Assembly: GCA_019648995.1 (NCBI GenBank)
Contig: BLXT01002298.1
Coordinates: 997,664-1,023,170 of the forward strand
DNA from: Plakobranchus ocellatus
Taxonomy: Eukaryota > Mollusca > Gastropoda > Plakobranchidae
Direction: 5' to 3'
DNA: 25,507 nucleotides
In this document: positions 10,701 through 22,700 of the stretch, one piece after another
How positions within the stretch are numbered: the first letter of the stretch is position 1
Layout: each line of letters starts with the position of its first letter
Translations under genes and position numbers: made by a program
The notes under the pieces: generated by a model
Database searches by the model: none
The model's input: only the letters and a program-made list of their open reading frames with translations
What the model was told of the DNA's origin: nothing

Positions 10701-13700
10701 TTATTGGAAATAGAAATAGAAAAAGCAAAAATGATAGCATTAATGTCAAAAGAAAACAAACAAGGATAGAATTATTGTTTTTCCACAAACTGCTTTTAAT
10801 TAAAAAAAAAAAAAAAAGGCAGAAAGCCAACAGGCCTAAAGCAGACAAACCTGGAGCCGGCCAGGGCGCAGATTTTTGACATGAGGAAGTGTTCCCATAA
10901 ACAGCGCTGACCCCTCAAGCAGCGTAACTTGTGTGCTTTGACAGTTCCCACATCTATGTTGTTCTCGACCTCCAACACCAAGTTATTCTCGCTACTTCCA
11001 CTGACTTGACTCTCAATCTGAAAAAAAAGAAATGTGATTAGTAGAATCATTTGAACATCGAATTCTAAAAGAAAAAAAATTTTTGGTTGATCATCTGGCC
11101 AAAACCATGACAATTATGTTTCCAACAATTTGTTATCTCAATGATAAAACACTACGGATAAACCAAAGCTGTGATTAAATTAACAGAAAAGAAAAAAATA
11201 TTCCAGTCCTGAAACTGTTACTTTTACTGAGCTCCCCTGGACACTCATCTGATTTGATAATCACAGGTATAGTATAGTTTATGGGTATGGTATGTCTACA
11301 ACAAGGTGATTTCAGGCTTTCAGGCCCTTTGACAGGCCAAGGGGGGCTTGAAAATATGAAAGAAGGATCCCTACAGATCTCAGAATTAGTCACCTCTGTG
11401 AATGTCCCAAAGAGAAATTTCAGAACCTGAATGATGTCAAAAACTACAAATGCAGAGATTGAAATTCACATTTTCCCTCAAAAAAAAAATGTTCTTCAAA
11501 TATTCCAATGCGTCTGTCGCTAATTTCATTTTTTCCAAATTCCAATATTTTTAACCCCATGCATACAAAGGGACATGAAGGAAAGTTTCATATTTTAGGA
11601 CGGTATTTGCATCATAAAAGTCATGCAGACGATTCAACATTAAGGATTAAACAAAAAAGCTGCCAGGTATTTGCAAAAGAAGCATGAAAAATGCAGTCAG
11701 TGGGATAGAAAGCAGTGGGTGAAAAAACCATAAATGAAATATTACACACACCTCTGTAAAATTTATACCTCTCAGAAATTTACCTCTTTTGTTTCAATGC
11801 TTGAGGAATGTAAATAAAAGCAATAAAAGAGTGTCAAAATTCAACTGCGTATTTTCGGTTAAGGGAAAAGGTTGAAGATAAGCATTGGTCCTCTCCCAGC
11901 AAATTTTAATTTTTCTTTGAGAATTCACTGCATTTGTTGCAATACTCAAACAGTTCCAATAAAAGCATAAGGATAATATCTTTTTTAAAAACCAGTTGTT
12001 CATATTTGCCATCTGAATCTTATTAGAAGGAACCTACCACTTGAGAAGCTGACTTTGCTATCGTAAGCTCAGGCAGACGCAAGTCCATTCCAGGAAGCAC
12101 AACAGCATGTCTGTCCTTCTTGGCCACAACCAGAAGTCAAAAGAAAATAAGGAAAACTGTGTTACTCAAACAAAATGTTTAAACTTTATCCACCTTACTC
12201 ACATCTGATTTGAGTGCAGGGGGAAAAAAAAAAACAATTCTACACATTTCAATTCAACTTTAAGTTTCCATCATCATTCATTTTATGCTTCCTCCCTCTC
12301 CCCCTCCCCCCTCACAAATAATGCCTACATTTACTAATTTAAATTAAAGGTTATTTTGTTACAAAGGCTTTAAAAAAAAAGTAAATAAATAAATACACGA
12401 TTATTCAAAAGCTACATAAATAATTTGTGATGTGACTACCAAAAAAAAATGAAAAAAAAAAAAAAAAAAACTTTTATCCCAGCAAGTATGGTCATAGTCA
12501 CATTTTTACAAAAAAGCTTGTATAACCAGCACCGCATATGATTGTAACTAGCTCACCACAGCAGGTGTGGACCCTAGTGCAGACAGACCCTCTCCTGGTG
12601 TGGTCGGTGTTAACCCTGCTACTGCTGCCAAAGCAGCGCTTGGTGTAGGGGCGATGTCAGCTCGGGTCATGCTGCCGACCACTTCAGCAGCCGCCGCGGC
12701 CATCGCAGCCTCTCGTGCGGCCTGGTCAGATTTACTGGGTCGGCCACGCTTCGTGTATCTGCCACACAGGATGTGGACAAAATATCATTAAAAAAATATT
12801 TTTCTTTAAAATCTAACATTATACAAAACAAATTGGAGGCAAAGATGTGATCCACGTCAACATTTTCCCCGTCTGTGTTCTTCACAGAAATCAATAAAAC
12901 ATAATCAGTCCCTTGCAGTGGAAAAGTCTTTATTATTAAGTCAAAAACAAAACTACGTCATAACTTTGTTCCCTCAAGAGAAAGAATGCAAACCACAACC
13001 ATTTGTCTTCTAACCGCACTTTTATGTTCCAGCTCTTACCCACGAAAATAAAGATAAAGCACATGTCTCAAGACAAGTGGAAATCAGTCAAGAGCCACAG
13101 TTTGATCCATTTGAGGTGTAATAAACCAGGGCTGGCTATGTTTAAACCATACAGACATGCCTATCCTTGAAAAATTTTTTGAGGAACATCAAGGGCAAAA
13201 ATGCGGAACATTATATAAAAATTCGGAACAAACCTGAATATGAAGGGAACTGATCCTGATTAAACAAAAAAAAACAAAAAACACTCAATTCAACTCAATT
13301 CCAATCAATCATAGTGGTGTACCTTTAGGACGGGGGAGAGTGTAGAGGATATCAGTTCCTGTCTAAATCGGCACTAACACTAAGCCAACTGTTTAACATT
13401 TTGCCTCCATCTTCTTTAACTTTGGGTTACTTATTTCAATGTTACCATTAGAATTCAATTTTATTAACTTTTCTCAAACAGAAAATTATATTAAACATTT
13501 CCCTATTCTAACCCTAAAATGCGGAATGCCTCGATGCATTCTTTTCGAATACAATGCTGTCGTCTTTTGCAGATTGGAGCTTCTGTGTAGAGCAATTTCT
13601 TTTCGGTCATTTTGAAGAGACACAGACTTATCCAAGATACGCAGGCCTGATTGTATTATATTAAGTTCTGTCATAGTATTATCATGGACTGGCAATGGCA

Positions 13701-15487
13701 AGAGCCTAGCATCGATCAGTCTCGCACCGGGCCTAAGTTCAATGCTGGGTTTATAACTTCTGTAGATATAAGACGCGTATAGTTAGTATTGAAGTCTAGA
13801 TAATTAAGTTCGACTAAACCATTGACTTAAAATAGTACAGCTGACAGATTTAAAACGGGAGAATTATCCCAAAACTCTTTATTTTTATTAAAATTGAAAT
13901 TCTACCGCGATGATTTGTTTAAATCGAGGTCGCTAATTTCAAATTTGCCATCAGAAATTTCGTATTTCCTTTCCTCGCAAAGATAAATGCCTGTTGAAAA
14001 AAAACCCTAGTCCAGGTGAGTGACGTCACACTGTGAATGACCAACTGTCAACACGGCAACAGTCAGTGATGGTAGGCCTAACAATGATGTTCGTCCATAG
14101 ATGCACTGCACGGATAGGTTTGCTCCAAACCACCCCAACCCCTCTTCAGTCTGCAAGATGCATGCTCGGTGTTATGAAAAAAGGTCTAGCAAAGAGTGCC
14201 ATGCATTTAATAAGTTTGAAAAGTTTGTTGGAGTGTTAACGCTGTTATTTTTTTTCTTTCAGTCCTTTAATATTCTCACGTTGTTTATGCAGAGATGCGC
14301 CGCTAGACATCTAGACTAGGATTATTTCTGAGAGTATGACCAATCACAAATCGACGAAACTCCGGATTTTGTCATAAAAATGCGGATTTCCGGAACGCAG
14401 GTCATTTTCTGGTAGAATTTCGGGACGAATCCGGAATTTCCGGAATGGTAGGCATGTCTGCAACAGCAAATAAAGGAAAAAAAATTCAAGTTGTTTTGGG
14501 GGGGTGAGGGGTTGCAAAGCTGTAATCTATTTCAATTTTGACAATTCCAGAGAGCATCCATAAGTGGGAAAAGTAAAATGCTATAGAATGAATCCAGAAA
14601 GATCTTAAGCTGCCTGTTATTCAAATTTTTCCAATCCTTTTTGAAGTCTGGAATTGGTGACAACAAAAAAGTTCACAAAGTACTGATTTTGTGTGAAGAT
14701 GCAAGAGTTTAAACTAATCTAAACTGCATTTCCAATTAAGTAATTTAAATGCATCTCTTAAGCAAAAGCAATATTTGCATCATTCAACCAATCAGGACCT
14801 TACATTTACCAAAAGTGCTTCTAACCTAATTATAGTGAATTTTTTAAAATTTCCACTTCTTCCCCCTTTCTAACAAAAATTAAAGTGCAAAAACAGGACA
14901 AAAAAATAAAGAGGTCTAGATTTTTATAAACTACTAGTTATTCTAATACACAACTGCAGAAATATTATTAGCATAGAACTTTAGCAGCATTGTAACAGAG
15001 TGGTAGAAATATGCTAGAAATCTCAGATGCAAAAAGAAAACCACTACCACTGGGACTGCAGACTTTTGGGCAAGCTTGCAACGACATTCTGTGAGAGAAA
15101 AACTTCTTGGTTTGAGAAGAAAGAATAAGCATGATGCTATAAGCATTTGATGGGTGCATAATACTGTCTAATAATGAAGACATTTTGTAGCAAGAGCAGG
15201 TTTTACACTGTATGTAGCGACAGGTGCCGTGACTCTAACCCTTAGCTACACCAAGATAAAGTGTTCAAAATTGTTAGGTTTTTTTTTTTTCAAGCGTTGA
15301 GCTGAAGCAAAAAACGTCTATTATTTTGTCTACGAAATCTTATACGTGAATGTTCTAATGCTGAAATTTTCAGGACCATAACTTTTATTTTTTAAGCAGT
15401 TTTTTTAGACAATGGAGTACAAAATGAAGAGTATAAAGCAGTTTAGATCATTAATAATTTTTTTTTGTTAAAAAAAAACAAGTCAAT

Positions 15488-15548
<61 letters not shown>

Positions 15549-16731
15549 TTTTTTGTCATCTGACCACACAAAATTACAGCAAAAACTGAAAGGACTCAAG
15601 AATTATAACTAAACATTGCCCTACTTCCTACATTTTCTGGTTTTCACTTTAAACTTTCACATACATAGATATAGCCGTATGTATTCTTCAATTCTCACAT
15701 TTAATTTTTCTCAAATTTTCCTGCCAGCCTAGCTATCAATATTCTATGGTAAAAAAAAAAAAATAATAAATAAGCATTAAGATATAAACATTTAAATAAA
15801 ATGTGATATATTCATCTTTTGCATTGACTTATTAACAACCATTTAAATTTACTTTTTTTGTGCACAAGATGACAATAATTTGCACAATAAAGGTGTATTT
15901 CATTAACAACCATTTAAATTTACTTTTTTGTGCACAAGATGACAATAATTTGCACACCAAAGGTGTATTTTATTAACAACCATTTAAATTTACTTTTCTT
16001 GTGCACAAGATGACAATAATTTACACAATAAAGGTGTATTTCATTAACAACCATTTAAATTTACTTTTTTTGTGCACAAGATGACAATAATTTGCACAAT
16101 AAAGGTGTATTTTATTAACAACCATTTAAATTTACTTTTTTGTGCACAAGATGACAATAATTTGCATACTAAAGGTGTATTTTTGTGAGTGATGTACTCT
16201 TTGTAAAATAAATAAATATTGCCATACCAAAACTTGAGCTAACTCCAGGCCTTTCTCAGTGTATGTCACCTCTCACACCAAACACTACATTTCAATATAT
16301 TAATATCTGGGGCCATACACAGTAGGTTTGTAATGCTGTATCCTACCGCCAGGATTCAAATTTAAAACTAACTTGTTACGCCTGGTTGCCTCTTGGTAAT
16401 AAGAAATACAAACAAGAAAGCAAAATTGGTTTCACTTTCAGTTTTAGTTTGGACATACTTGAAACTTGATCTAGATCTACTTACTTATCAAGTGCTGCAT
16501 CATGTTGCTATCTCATGTTCTCTGTTATGTAAATCATCCATATCTTTCTCTCTCTCACTCTCACTCTCTCTCTCTTTCTCACACTCTCTCTCTCTCTCTC
16601 TCTCTATTTCTCTCTTTCTCACTATCTCTCTCTCTCTATCTCTGTTATCTTTCTCTTGCTCTACCTCTCTTTCTCTCTCTCTCTCTCTGTCTCACTCTAT
16701 CTATATTTCAATATATCTCTCACTCTTTCCC

Positions 16732-16789
<58 letters not shown>

Positions 16790-19700
16790 ATTCTATCTTT
16801 CTGTTCTTTTTCCTCTCCTCCACACACACATTAAGAGATTACAGAGCAAGGCCTCTTAGGCATAGCTTTTTTTTTTTATTATTATTCATAATACTTAAGC
16901 CTACTCCAGTTACATGCCACAAACGCATGAAATTGTTTGCTAAGTATCTGTTTTATGTTCTCAATGATTAGGCTAGAAATCGGAAAAAAAAAATCTCTCT
17001 ATCCAATGCCTGTATGTGTAGTTTTTTGTTTTTATCTTTTGGTTTCACTTTGTTTTGCTGATTTGTTATGGTTGTTTTTCCTTTTGGGGGGGGGGGGCAA
17101 TTGAACCACATTATAATTCACTTGTCCCAATAAAAACAAACTGAAAACGTAGGGGTTTTTTTTGGTTTTTTTTTTTTTTATACCACAAAACAACAAAATT
17201 AAAATTGTCCAATAATTAGCTGATCTTCAACAGACACCCCAGCCTACAGCTGCATCATCATAAACAGCTCATGATGTTCTACATAAACCAGGACGAGAAT
17301 GGGGCTCGGGAAAAACAAAAAAGAAGAAGAAGAAGAAAAAAAAATGTTTTCTTGGTCGATTTGTTTTCAAATTTCAACGTTAAAGCAGCCAAAAAACAAA
17401 AAAAAAACCATTGACTGCTAACTTATACTTCCTTTAAAAAAAAAAAAAAATTAACATTTCACTGACAAATTATCATGTTTTGCCTTCACTGGGTGGATGC
17501 TTAAAAGCTGTATTATCACATCACAAGTCAAGGTTACATTAATTCAATCTCTACAAGCCTTGTAGACATTTTTTAGAATAGTGTGGAATATAAAGGATGG
17601 ACGCAGTGGACAAGTCAACTGGATTCCTCATTCTTCCTTTTTTAACTTTTCCATTACCATTTGCATATATTTTTAACAGAACTAGGCTCACTAATGCTAC
17701 CTACTTTTTTCAAATTTACCATCCAACTTTCTACAAAAGTGTTATCACAAAAGTTTGTAAGTAAAGGGTAAACAAGCAGATTTCCAATGTATATATGTTT
17801 TCATTGGACCTTGCTTAGTATTGGCTGGATTCAAAGGAAGTAGTTGTATTGTGTTCAGTGGATTGGCTGGTAATGAAAGGGTTCAGTTGTGTCAACTGCT
17901 CTAGTATTTTCCATCAAATTTATTTAGTTATTATCACAAGGATTGTGTGGCGACAAGTATTCACTGAAAATCTGCTCTTTTTCTATAACATAAATTACTG
18001 CGACTGTGGTAGACTGGCAAAGTGACACCTGTGACAAAAGCGTGGTAAGGCATTTTGAAGAATCACTCAGTGACAATTTCCATCTTTTTTTTTTTTCATG
18101 TATTATTTGATTATTTAATTTTCTTCTCACTATGTTACAAAGCCAAGTAAATCATGACGTAGGTGTAGATAAATGGCGTGGATAGTAAGGGGGAAAGGTA
18201 GAGTAAATGTGTTACGATGTGAAACGGTTGAAAATGTTGGTTGAGCAATCAGCAGTATTTCACTTTCACAAATATTTCTTGTCAGAATTACATACTATGT
18301 ATGTGAGTGTCTTTAAACCAATTCTAATGAGTGAGATGTTAAACATTTACGAAAAAAGATTTCACAGTTTTTTGTTAGTTTTTTTTTTTCAATACTTCTT
18401 TTAAATGCTTGAGAAAAAAGTTACAACATTCACATCTTGGCAAGGACTCAGTTACAAAGCTCAGAGAATGCAGTTTTAGGTGTTTTCTATGGTTTGAAAT
18501 GTTCAATTGTGACCCTGACTCCTTTTTATGTTTTGAAATGTTCAAATTGAGACCCCTGACTCATTTCCATATTTTGAAATTTTCAAATCGTGACCCCTGA
18601 CTCGTTTTTATGTTTTGAAATGAGCAAATTGTGACCCCTGACTTTTTTCCAATATTCCCCACACTCATACAAAGGATTTCATGCAAAAAGCCCTTGAAAC
18701 CGTTTTCTCAGAACCATGAAAAAGAGAAAATCTTTGTAGTTTGCCCTTACTTTGAACTAATTTAGTGTGTAGTATCACAGAAGCTAGCTACCAAAATAGT
18801 TTTAAAAAAACAGCCAAATAGAAACTCACTTTAAACAAATTTCAACAGCGCATTTGAAAAAGTTTCACTCTAAAGGCTTCTTCGTCCTACTAGTGATCTG
18901 ATGAAGCTGTCTGGACGACCTATTTTTATCATTACTCTGTGTTGTTTGAATTTGTTTGAAAAACATTTTAAGTCGCTGGTTGTATTCTTTTACCAAATTA
19001 ATTTCATTTCTTTCAATTACGAGAACATCTTTAAGATCCTTAAACTTATCTGTTTCCGAAAATGCAGTATCTGTATATTTATTTTTTTTTTGTTTCTGCT
19101 ACAAGCTCCTTCATATTTACTTTATTGTTGGATAAGACAAAACCAACTATATAGTGATCAAATTCTCAAGCTTTTCTCGGTCTTCAAAAATCCAAGTTTG
19201 TATTCTACTCAGGAAGAGTGATGTGAGGCATATTCTTTTAAGACCATCACTTACTCTTGATTCACATCTTTGGTGTCTAAACGAGGTTTTATAAAGTACC
19301 CAGACACATTGGGCTGTCAAAAATAATTGATTTTAAGCCCTTCATTTAATTTTTGGTAGGTGCCCTAATTTTTTGTTTAATATAAAATTCAAAAATTTTC
19401 GACATGGATTTAATTCTTTCTTTGTGGTAGAGCACTAGATAGATCCTGTGTCCATCACGTATTTCATGGCACATAACTGAGAGGTGTTGCTACAGAGCAG
19501 GACATTTTGGTGCAGATCCAGGCTTGTGGACATACAGGTACAGGCTATGATGATTCTAATTATCCTTCTCCTGGAAAATGCTCTCATGATGTTTAGGTGA
19601 GGTAGGTAGTGTTATCAAAGATCTTAGAGAGTATCAGAAAATCTAAATAATCAAATAAAGAGGGGCAAAGAAAATTCTGAGTGCTTAATCTTTATTTAAA

Positions 19701-22700
19701 AATCTTTGGTAGTGTATAATTACCATCTGACACTGTATCTGTAAATAATATTGTACATCAGCATTCATGCCCCAGTGGCTAGCAACTCTGCCCTAAAATC
19801 TGCAGGGACCTTAAACCACCAATTAAAGTTTGAGGACCCCCCTCTCTTCCCCAGCATAAGAAAGGCCTCAAAACCTGAGATCTCTTTTTTAGTGGGCAGG
19901 ATGCACAAAACCACATAAGACAACATGACAACAGCCACACATGGATAGTTCGTCTATCATAAGTGATGCTTCCTGTGAGAAATGAAGAAAACCAAGGATG
20001 TTTCCTAGGTGGCTGACAAAATGACAGCCGAAGGTGGGAGCATATCTAAAGAGGGTCTGGGGGTATGCCCCCCCCAGGAAATTTTTTGACACTTTGCCTC
20101 AATTTAACTTACGTTTGTTCAACCCTGAAGTAATGAAACATTTTAAGGCGCAGCATTTAAAGTACATGAAATTACTGCAATGAAAAATCCGCAGAAGAAT
20201 GAAAATGCAGGAATCTGCAGAAATGAGGACAACTAGAAGCATTGGTAAATCACATGAGACCCATGTCCCTTCATGACACAGGAGGAATCAGCCCAGCCCC
20301 GAAGCACACAGGATAATTTCCAAGTTCCTACCTGTATCTCTTCAAGGATAGTTTGCCAGAGGTCAGTCGAGATTTCAGCTTCTCCTTGTCCTTGCCTGAC
20401 AGGACAAATTCGTCTTTGTCTCTCTCGCCACTCTTATCTTTCCCCATTGTTTTCGATTTCTCTGAATTCTTCGCCTTCTCTGATGGAGTTGTAGTGACGC
20501 TGGGTTTAGGCAAGTCCGGTGTTGAAACAGGTGTCGCCAGGTCCAATCTGAAAAACATGGTTTTTGAATACACTCAAACAAAAATTTTTGGTCCAGCAGC
20601 ATGAACATTCTAAAATCAGACATAAGCCTGGCGCTGCCCTCTGTGAGGTTTCTAATGGTGAGTATCTTGATACGGATAATTTGCAGATTCAGTGTCAAGA
20701 TAGAGGCCTTTAAAGTTTCTTGTGTATTTTTGGTTTTTTTTTTTAAGCATTTAAAAGAATGAAAAAAAAAAGTCAAATAATTTTAAAATCTTTTTTTTTT
20801 TTTAGGTGTTAAGCTTTGTTAGGACAGGTCTGGAGAAATTAGAGTTAAACCTCTCTCTTACCTGGGTGGTCCAGGGTCGACATCCATTGGTTCTTTCTCT
20901 GGTGTTTTTTCATTGACCGCTTTCTGGGCCTGACAAGCAACAATGGAAGGAAGAAAAAAAATTGTCAATTCTCTAAAGCTCATTCTAAGTGTGCTTAGTG
21001 CTTCAAATCTAAGTTTCTGCCCCCCCCCCAAGGAAATTTGTGTACAGGAAAATTTTGATTAGACGAAGAAGAAATTGATCATGAGAGCAAAATTTTACAA
21101 AATTTACATACTTCAAGAGCAAAAAGCAAAGAAATTTTGGCCAGACAGATTTGAAGAAAGTAAATGATGTAGCAACGAAAAAAAAAGCAAGGGGTGGGAG
21201 GGGGGGTTTGTAGCGACAGATTTTTTGTAAGCAGAGGATGAGATAATAAAATACATACAAAAGATTTTCTTTCTCATTTGAACTTTATCCAACAAAGTGT
21301 AGTCAATCTGTCCCCTTTTTTTGTGATTTAAAAAAAAGGAAAAAAATAAAACCCAAATGACATCCACTAGTACCAGTCTTTGACAGCAAGGAAATGACCG
21401 AAAAAATGCATCTTTTGCTATCATTTACCTGTATGGCACAACTACTCAATTTCAGGAAAATTATCCTACCTGGCCATCTTTTGTGGAATGTAAACTTGGT
21501 ATATCCTTCACAGGAACAGGCTGCATCGCCACGCTCGCACCAGCCTGTGCAGGCGGGGACGGCATAGATGACATTGACTTAGAGCCCGAGTTGGGCGACA
21601 GCATGCCAGGAACAGTAACTCTGTTTTGCTTCTCCACTACAATCTTGCTCTTCTCCGATGACGAATGGAACTCAATGTTAGAATTGGAGTTGAACGGTAG
21701 CGGCACATCCCTGGAAAGAAAGAGGAAAAGGAATCAATGCAGAATCTTGACAAAAAAAACAGGCAGGAAAAGAGTGATGGATTTGCTTTCATTAGTAAAA
21801 AAAAAAATGAATTAATGATGAATATCACACACTTAACAGAAATGAAGAAGAAGAAAAAATGTTGCTTTGATCATTTTAAACTCAAACTCCTGGATTTTTT
21901 TTTTTTCTTCGTTGAAAGTAATCTTTTTTTTTCCTTCTCTTCCTTTTTTTTTCTATAAGCAAACAATGATAATGACAACAAAAAAAACCAGGAATGTATC
22001 CACGACCAGACATAAGTAATGACTTCTTTAGACAACATTAAAGCCATCTGAGATAATCCTTATAAATGTGATGTTATATACAACATTTGTAAAAAAAATA
22101 GTTTTAAGCTTGTTTTTTCTTTCATTCATGTGACTGATTTATTTTCAGTGGCTTGGCACAGATCTTCTTTGTTATCTCTATGCAGTTTTCACCATCACTG
22201 ACCTCAAACTGATTTTTTCTGATCTTTCCTTCTTCAAATACAGAGCAGTACATTTAACTCAAAGCAACTGGGAAAAAAATTATAATCTCAATTTATCCAA
22301 AACTAGATTTAACAGGGGAGTGGTAGCTCACTGGTAGGGCAGTTGGCTACCAAGTCAGAGGTCCGAGGTTCGAATCCTAGTCCGGGCCAAGTCAATTTAT
22401 CATTACTCCTTTGTGTCCACCCAGCACTAAATGGGTAGCTGGGTCTCTTAAGACCCGGCAAAAGTAAAGGCGGCGATGAAAGCAATAGCAAACTACCTCA
22501 TAATGCTGTATAGCAAGAACAATCAGGACCCTACTCCTGGTTCCCTGATGTTTGGACTAAGCATGGGCCCACTTTACTTCTTTAGATTTGACAGGATGCA
22601 CTATAAAGAGACAACAACCCAAAATTAATGTGGTGAATTTAAAATGGGTAATAATAATATGCAGCATGAATTTGTGCCTGTAAACAGATCTATACTTAGA

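Larger units (their letters stand above)
10480..12556 (-). other. HIRA introns 8, 7 and 6
   Basis: Introns at 10480-10850, 11018-12037 and 12119-12556. They hold poly-A runs at 10802-10817 and 12452-12469 and a C-rich patch at 12291-12311. The short open frames here overlap exon edges or homopolymers and are not genes. Confidence 0.8.
12759..20331 (-). other. HIRA intron 5 (7.6 kb)
   Basis: By far the longest intron in the window, joining two phase-2 sites (TACAG|GT to GGCAG|A). It contains most of the repeats described separately: the CpG-dense inverted-repeat-bounded segment, a TA microsatellite, five 71-bp repeats, a CT tract, a G12 run (17086-17097), a 40-bp repeat and a GC hairpin. The rest is AT-rich with no supported exon. 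Confidence 0.85.

Noticed and set aside
16393..16971. 192-codon Ser/Leu-rich open frame, the longest in the window
   Set aside because: It is generated by the CT microsatellite. All three frames are open and there is no protein-like flanking sequence.
20375..20776. 133-codon minus-strand open frame
   Set aside because: It overlaps HIRA exon 5 in another frame and runs on into intron 4. Exon 5 is supported in the other frame by phase and composition.
22317..22395. A functional tRNA gene
   Set aside because: A and B boxes are present, but the acceptor and anticodon arms do not fold well. A long body and a target-site duplication show it is a SINE head.
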